NCBI RefSeq assembly: GCF_004102725.1
Contig: NZ_LHQS01000001.1
Coordinates: 186,001 to 250,000 of the forward strand
Reading direction: 5' to 3'
Origin: Methanoculleus taiwanensis
GTDB lineage: Archaea; Halobacteriota; Methanomicrobia; Methanomicrobiales; Methanoculleaceae
Length of the DNA stretch: 64,000 bases
This document shows, piece by piece, positions 24,038 through 34,114 of the stretch. Both the position numbers and the translations under genes were made by a program. The notes below the pieces were generated by a model. It saw only the letters and a program-made list of their open reading frames with translations. It had not been told where the DNA came from and did no database searches. The first letter of the stretch is position 1; each line of letters starts with the position of its first letter.

Positions 24038-26197
24038 ATGCCGCCCGATGCCGATACCATCCATACTCCTGCCCCGGAAACGCAGCCTGAAATGCCGCTG
24101 GACGCCCCGGAGCTCTACATCAACCGCGAGCTCTCCTGGATCCAGTTCAACCGCCGCGTCCTCGAAGAGGCGGAGGATACACGCCACCCCCTCCTCGAGC
24201 GGGTGAAGTTCCTCTCGATATTCTCAAGCAATCTCGACGAGTTCATGATGATCCGCGTCTCCGGGCTCCGGCGGCAGCGTGCCCGCGGCGTCCTCGAGGC
24301 GCCGCCGGACGTGATGACGCCGTCCGAGCAGCTCGCAGCCATCGGGCGGGAGTTGACCCCGCTTGTCGAAGCGGCAGGCCGATGCTGGCAGGAGGAGATT
24401 CTCCCGAGACTGAACGAGGCCGGGATCCGGATCCACTCCTACCGGAGCCTCCCGGGCGAGCAGCAGCAGGCGCTCAGGACGTTCTTCGAACGGCGGGTCT
24501 TTCCCGTCCTCACGCCGATGGCTTTCGATGTCAGCCACCCGTTCCCGTTCATCTCGAATCTTTCCTTAAACCTCGCGGTGATCATTAACGACCTCCGGCA
24601 GGGCGTGGTCTTCTCGCGGGTCAAGGTGCCGCTCGATATCCTCCCAAGGCTCGTCCGGATTCCGGAGCCGGAAGGAAAGGGAGAAAAGACGCCGGAAGCG
24701 GCGCTGCACCACCACTTCGTCTTCCTTGAAGACCTCGTCGCCTCCAACCTCGACCTCCTCTTCCCCGGAATGGAGGTGGTGGCCTCCTACCCGTTCCGGG
24801 TGACCCGGGACGCCGACATCGAGATTGAGGAAGACGAAGCGGCCGATCTCCTCACCGCCATCGAGGAAGGAGTGGAGCACCGCAGGAGCGGCATCCCCAT
24901 CCGGCTCGAACTCGACCGATCCGTCCCGGCCTGGGTTCGGGAGATCCTCACCACCAAGTTCAAGCTCTCGCAGAGCCAGATCTACACACCGGGCGGGCTC
25001 ATCGGTATGGCGGACCTGATGGAGCTGACCGCGATCGACCGGCCGGATCTGAAAGATCAGCCCTTCCTACCGGCCTACCCACCGAGTCTCAGCGAGACAG
25101 AGAGTATCTTTACAGCGATACGGCGGCACGATATCCTCCTCTACCACCCCTACGACAGCTTCACCCCGGTGATTGCCTTCCTCCAGCAGGCCGCAAGCGA
25201 CCCGGACGTCCTTGCCATCAAGATGACGCTCTACCGGGCGGGGCTAAACTCCCCCATCGTCGAGGCGCTGACGAACGCCCGGCTCGCAGGGAAACAGGTG
25301 ACGGTGCTCGTCGAGCTGAAGGCGCGGTTCGACGAGGAGAACAACATCCTCTGGGCACGGGCGCTCGAGCAGGCGGGCGTACATGTCATCTACGGCCTCG
25401 TCGGCCTGAAGGTGCATGCAAAGCTCGCCATGATCGTTCGGCGGGAAGGGGACGACCTTGTCACCTACACCCATATGGGTACCGGCAACTACAACGCCGG
25501 CACCGCGCGGGTCTACACCGACCTCGGGCTCTTCACCTGCGATCCCGCTATCGGGGCCGACGCCGCCGATCTCTTTAACGCTCTGACAGGATACTCCCGG
25601 AAGACCGATTACAGAAGATTCCTCGTCGCCCACGGCACAATGGGGACGATGCGGCGCGAGTTCATCGCCCTCATCGACCGGGAGATCCGGCGGCAGGAGA
25701 CCAATGGCGACGGGTATATCGCCCTGAAGATGAACGCTCTCGTCGATAAGGAATGTATCCGGGCACTCTACCAGGCGTCCTCTGCCGGGGTGACGGTCGA
25801 CCTGCAGGTGCGGGGGATCTGCTGTCTGCGCCCCGGCATCCCCGGCGTTTCCGAGAATATTACCGTCACCTCCATCGTCGGGCGGTTCCTCGAGCACTCG
25901 CGGATCTACTACTTCCACAGCGGCGGCGACGAGACCGTTCTCTCCGGGAGCGCCGACTTAATGCCGCGGAACCTCGACCGCCGGGTGGAGATCCTCTTCC
26001 CGATACGAGACCCCCGGATGAGAGAGGCCGCCATCCGGGATATCCTCGCCGTCCACCTCCGGGATACCGCCCGGGCGCGGCGGCTCCTCCCCGACGGCAG
26101 TTACGAGCGCATCAGGCCGGATCCCGGCGAAGAACCGCTCGACACCCAGCGGTGGATGCTTGCGCATCGGGGGATCTGGCATACCGACGGAGAATAA
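24038..26197 (+). CDS. ppk: Polyphosphate kinase (PPK1)
   Basis: 719 residues, full PPK1 length. The N-domain begins INRELSWIQFNRRVLEEA. The two phospholipase-D-like catalytic domains contain KVHAKLAMIVRR with the autophosphorylated His, YTHMGTGNYN, and a second active-site segment IYYFHSGGDETVLSGSADLM. The enzyme polymerises the terminal phosphate of ATP into polyphosphate, reversibly. The exopolyphosphatase gene follows 137 bp downstream on the same strand, so synthesis and breakdown are encoded together. Confidence 0.95.
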   Translation: MPPDADTIHTPAPETQPEMPLDAPELYINRELSWIQFNRRVLEEAEDTRHPLLERVKFLSIFSSNLDEFMMIRVSGLRRQRARGVLEAPPDVMTPSEQLAAIGRELTPLVEAAGRCWQEEILPRLNEAGIRIHSYRSLPGEQQQALRTFFERRVFPVLTPMAFDVSHPFPFISNLSLNLAVIINDLRQGVVFSRVKVPLDILPRLVRIPEPEGKGEKTPEAALHHHFVFLEDLVASNLDLLFPGMEVVASYPFRVTRDADIEIEEDEAADLLTAIEEGVEHRRSGIPIRLELDRSVPAWVREILTTKFKLSQSQIYTPGGLIGMADLMELTAIDRPDLKDQPFLPAYPPSLSETESIFTAIRRHDILLYHPYDSFTPVIAFLQQAASDPDVLAIKMTLYRAGLNSPIVEALTNARLAGKQVTVLVELKARFDEENNILWARALEQAGVHVIYGLVGLKVHAKLAMIVRREGDDLVTYTHMGTGNYNAGTARVYTDLGLFTCDPAIGADAADLFNALTGYSRKTDYRRFLVAHGTMGTMRREFIALIDREIRRQETNGDGYIALKMNALVDKECIRALYQASSAGVTVDLQVRGICCLRPGIPGVSENITVTSIVGRFLEHSRIYYFHSGGDETVLSGSADLMPRNLDRRVEILFPIRDPRMREAAIRDILAVHLRDTARARRLLPDGSYERIRPDPGEEPLDTQRWMLAHRGIWHTDGE

Positions 26198-26334
26198 AGG
26201 AGCAGGCGGACGGGGCAGCATAAATACTCGTTCCGCCTTATCATGAACCATGACCGACTCCCACCGCCCTCCGTGGTAGATGCGGGACGGCAGCCTTGTG
26301 CGGGGGAGATCTTCTGCAGGAGAATGATGATCGA

Positions 26335-27903
26335 ATGGCAGACCGATCTACAGAGAGAGTAGTGGCATTCATGGATCTTGGCACGAACTCTATTCGCGCC
26401 CTCATCGTCCGGCTCAACCCGAACGGTTCGTATACGATCCTCACGAAGCAGAAAGAACTTGTGCGCCTCGGTGAAGGTGAGTTCGAGCACGGAAACCTCC
26501 TTCCCGAGGCGATCGACAGGACGGTGAACGTCTGCAGGAAGTTCACCGAGCTCGCCCGCAGTTTCGGCGCCGGCGAGATCGTTGCATTCGCCACCTCGGC
26601 GACCCGCGAGGCGCAGAACCGCGATGAGCTTCTCAGGCGTCTCGAGGAGGAGGCGGGTCTTGCGTTCGGCGTGATCTCGGGGCGCGAGGAGGCACGGTTA
26701 ATCTATCTCGGCGTCGCGAGTGCCGTCGACCTCGGCGACCGGTCGATGCTCTTCATCGACATCGGGGGCGGGAGCACCGAGGTGGGCGTCGGCGACCAGC
26801 ACGGTTACCGGCTCCTCGAAAGTCTGCAGGTGGGAGCGCTCCGTCTCACCAACCTCCTCGTCAGGCCGGACAGGGAAGGCGTCGTTACCCCGGAGAACTA
26901 CCACGAGATCCGGAGGCACGTCAGAGCCGAAGGGATCCACCCACTGCACCGCCTCAAAAATCAGAAGGTCGATGTCTCTTACGGGTGCTCCGGGACTATC
27001 CAGACGCTCGCCAGCACCGCACGGCATCTCTGCCATCCCGGGGTTCCGGAGACAGAGTACGTCCTCGCGCATGCCGATCTCCAGCGGATTGCTGCCTACC
27101 TCTGCTCCCTCCCGCTCGAAGAACGTCGGCGAGTTCCCGGTATGGTCGCCGACCGGGCCGACATCCTCATCGGCGGTGCGGCAATCCTCGACGTGCTGAT
27201 GGAGGAACTCGGTATTCCGGAGATCCGCATCAGCGATCGCACCCTCCGCGACGGAATGCTCGTCGATTACCTCTCCCGCACAGAAGGGTTCCCCCACGCC
27301 GAACCGCTGTCAGTCAGGAGGCGGAGCGTCATCCAGCTCGGCCGGTCCTGCGGGATCGACGAAGAGCACGCGCTCACGGTCGTCCGCCTCGCGCTCGAGC
27401 TCTACGACAGCGCCGCCCGGGAAGGGCTTCACGCCTGCGGGCCTTGGGAGCGGGAGATGCTTGAGTACGCCGCATATCTCCACGACGTCGGCTCGTTCAT
27501 CTCCTTCAGGGGTCACCAGATCCATTCCCGGTATATCATCGGGAATGCGGATCTTCTCGGGTTCGATCAGGGTGAGACAGCTGTTCTCGCCCTGATCGCC
27601 CGCTACCACCGCAAAAAAGTACCGGGTAAGAAAGAGGCGGATCTCGAACCCCTCACCTCCCGGAACCGCCGTGCCGTCCGTATCCTCTCGACGCTGCTCC
27701 GTTACGCCGAACACCTCGACAGAACGCATGCCGATCTCGTACGGCACGCACGCTTCACCCACTGCGGGGATGACGAGGTCTGCCTCGAGGTCGGGTGTCC
27801 GGGCGACTGCTCGCTCGAGGTCTGGGCGGCCCGGTCTGATGCAGACGCCTTCGCAAAGGTCTTCGGGAAGAAACTGGTTGTCGCGAGCGTCTCCCCCAAA
27901 TAA
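26335..27903 (+). CDS. ppx: Ppx/GppA exopolyphosphatase with C-terminal HD domain
   Basis: 522 residues from ATG 26335, with AGGAGA upstream. The actin-like ATPase fold shows MDLGTNSIRALIVRL, the catalytic-type SGREEARLIYLG and FIDIGGGSTEVGVG. The C-terminal part (about 325-500) is an HD-type helical domain with YAAYLHDVGSFISFRGHQIHS and RYAEHLDRTHAD. The enzyme hydrolyses terminal phosphates of polyphosphate, and members may also act on pppGpp in bacteria. Placed directly after ppk. Six T residues follow the stop, a likely terminator. Confidence 0.93.
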   Translation: MADRSTERVVAFMDLGTNSIRALIVRLNPNGSYTILTKQKELVRLGEGEFEHGNLLPEAIDRTVNVCRKFTELARSFGAGEIVAFATSATREAQNRDELLRRLEEEAGLAFGVISGREEARLIYLGVASAVDLGDRSMLFIDIGGGSTEVGVGDQHGYRLLESLQVGALRLTNLLVRPDREGVVTPENYHEIRRHVRAEGIHPLHRLKNQKVDVSYGCSGTIQTLASTARHLCHPGVPETEYVLAHADLQRIAAYLCSLPLEERRRVPGMVADRADILIGGAAILDVLMEELGIPEIRISDRTLRDGMLVDYLSRTEGFPHAEPLSVRRRSVIQLGRSCGIDEEHALTVVRLALELYDSAAREGLHACGPWEREMLEYAAYLHDVGSFISFRGHQIHSRYIIGNADLLGFDQGETAVLALIARYHRKKVPGKKEADLEPLTSRNRRAVRILSTLLRYAEHLDRTHADLVRHARFTHCGDDEVCLEVGCPGDCSLEVWAARSDADAFAKVFGKKLVVASVSPK

Positions 27904-27912
27904 CCCTTTTTT
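27904..27912 (+). terminator. Oligo-T terminator after ppx
   Basis: CCCTTTTTT immediately downstream of the ppx stop codon, typical of archaeal U-tract termination. The converging Nramp fusion gene ends at 27911. Confidence 0.45.
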
Positions 27913-30502
27913 AGTTCTCCTGCCGCTCTTCGTGCAGCACGCCGGGCGGCACTCCAAGCTGCGGCTCCCGGTAGGGGCGCTCCTTGAGCACCGTCTCGAT
28001 CCCCCGCTCCCGGAGCATGGAGAGGAAGACTGAGAGCCCGACAGCGTTTGCCGCGATCAGCGGGAGGAGCACCGTCACCGGCGCTTCGGGGAGGCCGGAG
28101 ACCGGGATGAGGAGGAGGACCTGGATGCACGCAACGAGGGCTCCGAGGAAGATCAGCCGGAGGAAGCCGAACTGTCCCATCCAGCGTCGATTGAAGTATC
28201 CGGCCAGGAGACCGGCGACCACCGGACTTACCACGGAGGAGAACGCCGGCCAGCCCCCGGAAGAAGAGAAAGCCCCTCCGAAGAGGCCGGCGAGCAGCCC
28301 GGCAGCAGGCCCGCCGATGAGCCCGGCGATCATGGGGCCAAGGTCGCGGAAGGTAACGGCGAGCCCGGCGACCTCAAACCCCCGCATGCTCCCGTAAACA
28401 GAGAGGAAACCAGCGGAGATAACGAGCCAGAGAAGGTCCGTCGTCGACTGCCTGCCGAGGGCAAGGCGGCGGAAGAAGCCGGTCTGGGCAATCAGGAATG
28501 CGACGAACCCGAGGACAGCAATCCGCTCGATAAGCGGGAGTACGGAGGCCAGGAGGGATGTATCAAGAACGAACGCTGCGGGGAGCAGCGCGGCAAGGAC
28601 GACAAGGACGAAGAGCCCTCCCATCTCGTCGGGGGCAAGACCGCCATGCCTGATACGCTGATACGCCCGTACGACAAACCCGGCAGGATCGAGCGTCCGG
28701 ACAGGGCCTGCAGCGTCCTGGTTTCGGATCATGAAGAGGAAGAAGAAGAGCCCGAGGGTGTTCGTGACGACCATCGGGAGGAAGACAGTCCTGACCAGAT
28801 CGATGATGTCAGCGAGAGGGGCGGGATAGGCGAGGAGCGGGAAGATGATGAGGAGGTGCACCGATTCAACGAGGATGCCGAGGAAGATGAACCGGAGATA
28901 AGTAAACGCGCCCCAGCGGCGGGAGAAGCAGCCGGCGATGAGGCCTGCCGCGACGGTGGCGGCGAAGCAGGGAAACGCCGTCCAGCCCCCGAGGGAGTAG
29001 CGGTATGCCCCGCCGATGAGGCCGGTGAGGAGACCGGCGACGGGGCCGCCGAGAAGCCCTGCTATCATTGGCCCGAGATCGCGGAAGTTGATGATGGCAT
29101 CGTTGAATGGAATACCGTATGCCGTTCCGTAGATCGAGAAGAGAGAGAAGATAGTTACGACCGCCACCGTGTCGAGCGGTGTCAGGTAACCGGCGATCGC
29201 CCGCTGGATCAGGTTCGTCCGCAGGAGGAAGTAGACCACGAGCCCGAGGACGGCGAACCGTTCGATCAGGGGCAGACCAAAAGTCAGGAACATCTCTTCC
29301 TGCAGGAGCGCCACCGCGAGGAAGAGGGTGCTCCCGAGCACCATGACGGCGAGCCAGAGACGCGACCCGCGGGCATGAGCCGGGAGCCGGGAATCGAGAT
29401 AAATGACCATGAACCCGAGCACCGCGAACATGATCGAGGCGGCGGCGGCGACGTGGTGGATAACATCCGCAGGATGCCCGAAGAGTACTGCCGAGAGCAT
29501 GATAGCGGCGAAGAGGAGCAGGATTGCCCGGTACAGGGTCTTCTCCGACCGGCCGGTGCCGGTGGTCGACCGGAGGATGGAGGCGATCGCACGGGCACGG
29601 CCGTCCATGCCGCTCATGGTTGCGCCGAAGAGGGTGAAGAAACCCGTGATCAGAAAGACCGCCGCACCGCCGGGAAGGGCGTCGACGACGTGGGCGACGT
29701 CGCCGACCACCGCCTCAAGGCTCATGTGATCCGAACCGTGCCCGTGCAGGGCGGCGTATCCGAGCATGATGAACCCGAACGCAAAGATCCCGACGATGAC
29801 AAAGACCATGACCAGATTCTCGTTGACGCTCCGCATATGCGCCCTGAAATAGGCCTCCCCGTGCCGGTCGCCGATCTTCTCGTGCAGCCAGACGGAGTAA
29901 AGCAGGAGATTTAAGCCCGACCCGACCGCGCCCATCAGCGCCATGAAGGTGATGAGCGACTCCGCCTCGGCGACGGCGGAGAAACCATGCAGGATATCCG
30001 CGGTTGCCGGGAGCGGCACCGCAAAGAGACTGTAGAGGACACCGACGATGAACATCAGTCCCATTACGGTGAGAATATGTTCGAACCGCTCGTACGACTC
30101 CCGCCAGAGCAGAAAGACGATCACGCCGATGCCGGCGATTGCGATAAGTTCCCGGGAGGGGAGCGCCGGAACCAGGTGCGTCAGCATCGTCGCCGCAACG
30201 AGGGCGACTCCGCCGAACGCGATCGTCTCCATGAGGTAAATGAACATGATGAAGATGACTTCCCAGTTCTTCGGCCCGGGGATCTCGCGAAGCCCGTCGA
30301 AGATAGTTCTGCCCTCAGATATCGTATACCGGGCGATACCGCTCGTAAAGGCGTACTTGAAGATAAGCGTCAGGACAATGAACCCGAGGAGCCCGTAACC
30401 GTAGACGGCTCCTGCCGCAAGGAGCTCGGTGAGACCGGTCTCCCCGCTCACTTCGACGGCCAGCACGAGGCCGGGTCCGAGGAAGAAGAGCCGTTCGTTC
30501 AC
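27911..30502 (-). CDS. Nramp-like transporter fused to two LytS-type 5TM domains
   Basis: 863 residues, almost all membrane. Residues 1 to about 395 match the Nramp fold: GPGLVLAVEVSGETGLTELL then GAVYGYGLLGF. However, the metal-binding DPGN of helix 1 is replaced by SGETG, and the MPHN of helix 6 by a GSGLNLLLYS-type sequence, so transport of divalent manganese or iron is doubtful. Two 5TMR-LYT domains follow (about 400-590 and 640-830), each with the hallmark NFRDLGPMIAGLLGGP or TFRDLGPMIAGLIGGP. In LytS kinases this module senses at the membrane. The gene sits downstream of a TSUP permease and converges on ppx. Function is unknown: a sensor-transporter (transceptor) is my inference. Confidence 0.85.
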   Translation of the reverse strand: MNERLFFLGPGLVLAVEVSGETGLTELLAAGAVYGYGLLGFIVLTLIFKYAFTSGIARYTISEGRTIFDGLREIPGPKNWEVIFIMFIYLMETIAFGGVALVAATMLTHLVPALPSRELIAIAGIGVIVFLLWRESYERFEHILTVMGLMFIVGVLYSLFAVPLPATADILHGFSAVAEAESLITFMALMGAVGSGLNLLLYSVWLHEKIGDRHGEAYFRAHMRSVNENLVMVFVIVGIFAFGFIMLGYAALHGHGSDHMSLEAVVGDVAHVVDALPGGAAVFLITGFFTLFGATMSGMDGRARAIASILRSTTGTGRSEKTLYRAILLLFAAIMLSAVLFGHPADVIHHVAAAASIMFAVLGFMVIYLDSRLPAHARGSRLWLAVMVLGSTLFLAVALLQEEMFLTFGLPLIERFAVLGLVVYFLLRTNLIQRAIAGYLTPLDTVAVVTIFSLFSIYGTAYGIPFNDAIINFRDLGPMIAGLLGGPVAGLLTGLIGGAYRYSLGGWTAFPCFAATVAAGLIAGCFSRRWGAFTYLRFIFLGILVESVHLLIIFPLLAYPAPLADIIDLVRTVFLPMVVTNTLGLFFFLFMIRNQDAAGPVRTLDPAGFVVRAYQRIRHGGLAPDEMGGLFVLVVLAALLPAAFVLDTSLLASVLPLIERIAVLGFVAFLIAQTGFFRRLALGRQSTTDLLWLVISAGFLSVYGSMRGFEVAGLAVTFRDLGPMIAGLIGGPAAGLLAGLFGGAFSSSGGWPAFSSVVSPVVAGLLAGYFNRRWMGQFGFLRLIFLGALVACIQVLLLIPVSGLPEAPVTVLLPLIAANAVGLSVFLSMLRERGIETVLKERPYREPQLGVPPGVLHEERQEN

Positions 30503-30610
30503 GAAGGACGGCAGAAGATCGCGGATAGAGCGAAGAGACAGCCTGTATCACCTGATACCGGTACTGTTGGGGAGGAACCGGAAAAAGGGTGATCATTCTC
30601 ATCCGGACGG

Positions 30611-31513
30611 CTAGGGCAGGGCGATCCCGAGGTACTCCGCGATGAACCTGATCGAGGCGTAGGCGAAGTACAGACCGAAGAGCAGTTTCAGGACGCCGGG
30701 CGGGATGTACCGGATGACGGCAGCCCCGGTCTGCGCCCCGATGACGGACCCCATGGCGAGGATGACGGCAGCCCCGAGTGCCACGTAGCCCTGAGCCAAT
30801 TTGATGCCGCCGCCGATGATCGCCATCGGGAGTATCGCCGCAAGGCTCGTTCCCATCGTCACGTAGACCGGGGCGCCGAAGAGGTAGATGAGCCCCGGCA
30901 CCAGGGCAAACCCGCCCCCGAGACCGGTCAGGCCGGTGAGCACACCGACACCGACCCCGAACCCGGTAAACGCCAGCGTCGACCCGCCGATCCCCGCCCC
31001 GGCGGGGGCGGCGCTTTCCCGGGAAAAGAGGCCCTCGCGGATCATGTTGACCGCCGGGACGAGGAAGACGACCCCGAGGATCAGCCCGAGGAGATCCGTT
31101 TCATTCGCGAGGAGGGTAAAGAGCCACGAACCGAGCAACACGCCCGCAACGCCGCCGAGGGCGAGCCGGACGGCCACCCGGGTATCCGCGTTCTTTCGGA
31201 CGATGTGCCCGTACCCCCCGGAGAACGAGGTGAAGATGACGACGAAAAGGCCCGTCCCGATGGCGATCGTCTCGGGAAAACCGAGGGAGAAGTACATGAC
31301 CGGCAGCATGATCGTCGATCCGCCGATCCCGATGAGCCCTCCGAGCACTCCGGCAAGAACGCCGAGACCGAAGAGGACGAGTATCCGGCCGGTATCAAGA
31401 GGCGGCGTCTCCGGGCTCTCCGCGGTTCCGGTCAGAAAGACGGCGAACGCCAGGAGAAGGAGGAAGGCGAGAAGCGCCGCCACCGGGGCATACCGCTGCC
31501 GTACGGATTGCAT
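30611..31513 (-). CDS. TSUP family (TauE/SafE) membrane permease
   Basis: 300 residues from ATG 31513, just after AGGTGAGG; a GTG at 31522 would overlap that site. Eight or so membrane helices in two homologous halves, each starting with a G-rich motif: GVLAGVLGGLIGIGGSTIML and GVLTGLTGLGGGFALVPGLI. These duplicated GxxGGxxGxGGG blocks define the TSUP family, which exports or imports sulfite, thiosulfate, sulfoacetate or similar anions. The substrate here is not deducible. It lies 48 bp after glgP and 108 bp before the Nramp fusion, all on the same strand. Confidence 0.9.
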   Translation of the reverse strand: MQSVRQRYAPVAALLAFLLLLAFAVFLTGTAESPETPPLDTGRILVLFGLGVLAGVLGGLIGIGGSTIMLPVMYFSLGFPETIAIGTGLFVVIFTSFSGGYGHIVRKNADTRVAVRLALGGVAGVLLGSWLFTLLANETDLLGLILGVVFLVPAVNMIREGLFSRESAAPAGAGIGGSTLAFTGFGVGVGVLTGLTGLGGGFALVPGLIYLFGAPVYVTMGTSLAAILPMAIIGGGIKLAQGYVALGAAVILAMGSVIGAQTGAAVIRYIPPGVLKLLFGLYFAYASIRFIAEYLGIALP

Positions 31514-31561
31514 CGTCCTCACCTCAGGGATTCTGCACGGCGCATGTTAACGGAACAGTCG

Positions 31562-33742
31562 TCACAGCCTGCAGCTCTCAAGCGCACCGGTCATCGGTTC
31601 TCCCGCATACATGCAGACGGACGGGTAGTAGCGCGTAATATATTCCTTCACCATCCGGCGGGCGGAGTACTGCCACGCACAGCTCTTGATCGACTCCTTC
31701 ATCACCTTCACCCACCCGTGGGGGATCTCGTCCATCGGGCGCATGTAGTAGAGCGGGGCTATCTCTTTTTCGATGATATTGTAGACGGTCTCCGCGTCGG
31801 CACGATTGTTCTCCCCGTAGGGCTGGCTGCCTTCGAAGGCCCAGCCGTTCCTGCCGTTGTAGCCCTCCACCCACCAACCGTCGAGGACGGAGAGGTTCGG
31901 CACCCCGTTGAGCGCGGCCTTCATCCCGCTCGTTCCGCTTGCCTCCATCAGCGGCACCGGGGTGTTGAGCCAGACGTCGACGCCCTGCACCATGTAGCGT
32001 GCAAGTTGTTGACCGTAATTCTCGACGAACGCGATCCGCCCGGCAAACTCCGGCGACTCCGCAAACTGGTAGATCCGCTTGAGGACATCTTTGCCCCGGT
32101 CGTCTGCCGGATGGGCTTTTCCGGCAAAGACGAACTGGACCGGCCGCCACCGGTTCGTCACGATCTCCTCAAGCCGGTCGAGATCCTCAAAGATCAGATC
32201 CGCCCGTTTGTAGCCGGTAAACCTGCGGGCAAACCCGATCGTCAGGGTGGTGGCGTCGAGCATCAACCCCTCCGCCACGAGGTTCCACGGCTCGTTCCGG
32301 TACCCCGACCATTTCCGCCGCTTCCGTTCGCGGATCCGGGAGAAGAGTTTCATCTTCAGCCACAGGTGCACGTTCCAGAGCTCCTCGTCCGGGATCTCGT
32401 CGATGAACCGCCAGACAAGAGGATTGTCGTGTTCCTCCCGCCAGGTCGGGCAGACGGGATCCATGTACGTGTCAAAGAGCGTCTCCACCCGCCGGTTCAG
32501 CCAGGTGGGAACATGGACGCCGTTTGTCACCGATTCTATCGGGACAAGGCTCTCCGGCACTCCGGGCCAGAGGGACTGCCACATCTGCCGTGCAACCTCG
32601 CCGTGTTTCTGGGAGACGCCGTTGTGGAATCGGGTCATCCGAAAGGCAAACGCAGTCATGTTGAATCCCGCTTCAGGATCGTGGGGCGCCGCCCCAAGAT
32701 CGATGAACGTCTCCCAGTCGATTCCGAGGGAGGGGGCGTAGTCGCCGAAGTACCGGTGCATCAGGTCGAACGGGAATATATCATGGCCTGCCGGCACCGG
32801 TGTATGGGTTGTGAAGATCGAGGTGTTCCGTACCTGCTTCGCTGCCTCTTCAAACGACATGCCCGCATCAACCCGTTCCCGGAGCCGTTCGATGAGAGCA
32901 AAAGCCGAATGCCCTTCGTTAAGGTGCATGGCCGAGTAACTGACCCCGAGGGTGTTGAGCACCGTCCGGCCGCCGACCCCGAGCACCAGTTCCTGCCGAA
33001 GCCGTCCTTCGAGGTCTTTTTCGTAGAGCCGGTGAGAGATACTCCGGTTCTCGGGGAGGTTTTCATCGATGTGGGTGTCGAGGAGGTAGAGCGGGACTCT
33101 CCCGGCCTGCACTTTCCAGACCGCGACGTAGAGCGGCGGTTCGATGAGCGGTACCTGCACGACGAGCTGTCTGCCGTGCTCGTCCGTGACCCGGGTGATC
33201 GGGGCGGTTTCACGGTCGAGCAGTTCCACGATGTTCTTCTGCCAGCCATCCGCCTCAAGGTGCTGGTGCACGTAGCCCTCTGCATACAGGAACCCGACGG
33301 CGACCATGGGAACGCCGAGATCGCTGCACTCTTTGACGTGGTCTCCCGCAAGGATGCCGAGCCCTCCGGCGTAGAGCGGCAGGGAGGGGTGCAGCCCGAA
33401 CTCCGAGGAGAAGTAGGCGATAGTGAGCGGCAACCGCTCGGGGTAGTTCTCGGAGAACCAGCTGTTTTTACTCGCCATGTAGTTTCGGAACCGGCACATG
33501 AGCAGATCGTAGCGGCGGAGGTAGTCGGGATCCTCTGCCGCACGCTCGAAGAACCGCGCCGGGGTCTCAAGGAGCATCTTTACCGGGTTCTGCCCGCTCT
33601 CCTTCCATTCCGCCCGGTTGATCTGCTTGAAAAGCAGCATCGCCGAGGAATGCCAGCTCCACCAGAGATTGTATGCCAGCTCCACCAGCCCGGATATTCT
33701 GTCCGGGATGTGCGAGAACCGGTCTACAGGTATGTCCGTCAT
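31562..33742 (-). CDS. glgP: Alpha-glucan (glycogen) phosphorylase, GT35
   Basis: 726 residues, the shorter archaeal/bacterial phosphorylase type. Motifs include LAYNLWWSWHSSAMLLF at the N-terminus, YFSSEFGLHPSLPLYAGGLG, GYVHQHLEADGWQ, NEGHSAFALIER, GFARRFTGYKRADLI and the pyridoxal-phosphate site EASGTSGMKAALNGVPNLS. It releases glucose-1-phosphate from storage glucans such as glycogen or maltodextrin. A minus-strand TATA (GCTTATGT, near 33795) and GGTGAG site fit the start. No glycogen synthase is in the window. TSUP and Nramp-like genes follow on the same strand but have no obvious metabolic link. Confidence 0.94.
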   Translation of the reverse strand: MTDIPVDRFSHIPDRISGLVELAYNLWWSWHSSAMLLFKQINRAEWKESGQNPVKMLLETPARFFERAAEDPDYLRRYDLLMCRFRNYMASKNSWFSENYPERLPLTIAYFSSEFGLHPSLPLYAGGLGILAGDHVKECSDLGVPMVAVGFLYAEGYVHQHLEADGWQKNIVELLDRETAPITRVTDEHGRQLVVQVPLIEPPLYVAVWKVQAGRVPLYLLDTHIDENLPENRSISHRLYEKDLEGRLRQELVLGVGGRTVLNTLGVSYSAMHLNEGHSAFALIERLRERVDAGMSFEEAAKQVRNTSIFTTHTPVPAGHDIFPFDLMHRYFGDYAPSLGIDWETFIDLGAAPHDPEAGFNMTAFAFRMTRFHNGVSQKHGEVARQMWQSLWPGVPESLVPIESVTNGVHVPTWLNRRVETLFDTYMDPVCPTWREEHDNPLVWRFIDEIPDEELWNVHLWLKMKLFSRIRERKRRKWSGYRNEPWNLVAEGLMLDATTLTIGFARRFTGYKRADLIFEDLDRLEEIVTNRWRPVQFVFAGKAHPADDRGKDVLKRIYQFAESPEFAGRIAFVENYGQQLARYMVQGVDVWLNTPVPLMEASGTSGMKAALNGVPNLSVLDGWWVEGYNGRNGWAFEGSQPYGENNRADAETVYNIIEKEIAPLYYMRPMDEIPHGWVKVMKESIKSCAWQYSARRMVKEYITRYYPSVCMYAGEPMTGALESCRL

Positions 33743-34114
33743 TGTGATCTCACCGGAAGGTCTTCACCGGGGGGAGATGGGCACGGCAGTACATAAGCTC
33801 TTCCCCGACCGAGGGAGGAGTCGGAGAGTTTACTCCGGGGTACAGCTCCGCGAGATCCACCCACTGAAACCAGGGCTAAAACAGGAAAATACTCGCAAAT
33901 CTACCTCTTTTCGGGACGGACAGGGAGATGGTCTCCCCTCACCCGGACACCGGCGTGCCGACGGCCTCCGGAGGGCATGACCGGAGTATGGCGGTTTGCA
34001 ACACATGAGTGCCCGACCGTGAACGGCGGGAAACCGACTGGTTCGCCGTGTCCCGGTTACACGGGACTTCGGGAGAGAACCTCAGAGGAAGAATGAAAGG
34101 AAGGCTCTGATCCA
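33743..34114. other. Intergenic region between glgP and a small 2TM gene
   Basis: 372 bp. It holds the glgP promoter (minus-strand TATA near 33795) and two short inverted repeats: GGGAGA/TCTCCC at 33923-33937 and GTCCCG/CGGGAC at 34050-34067. The latter lies just past the end of the 2TM gene and might act as its terminator. No open frame with coding character was seen. Confidence 0.4.

Noticed and set aside
28646-29914. 422-codon plus-strand frame
   Set aside because: Antisense to the Nramp fusion; extremely Glu/Asp/Arg-rich, as expected of a shadow of membrane codons.
31205-33796. Long plus-strand open frame of 863 codons
   Set aside because: Runs antisense to glucan phosphorylase, whose motifs are unmistakable; the frame is a by-product of GC-rich codon use.
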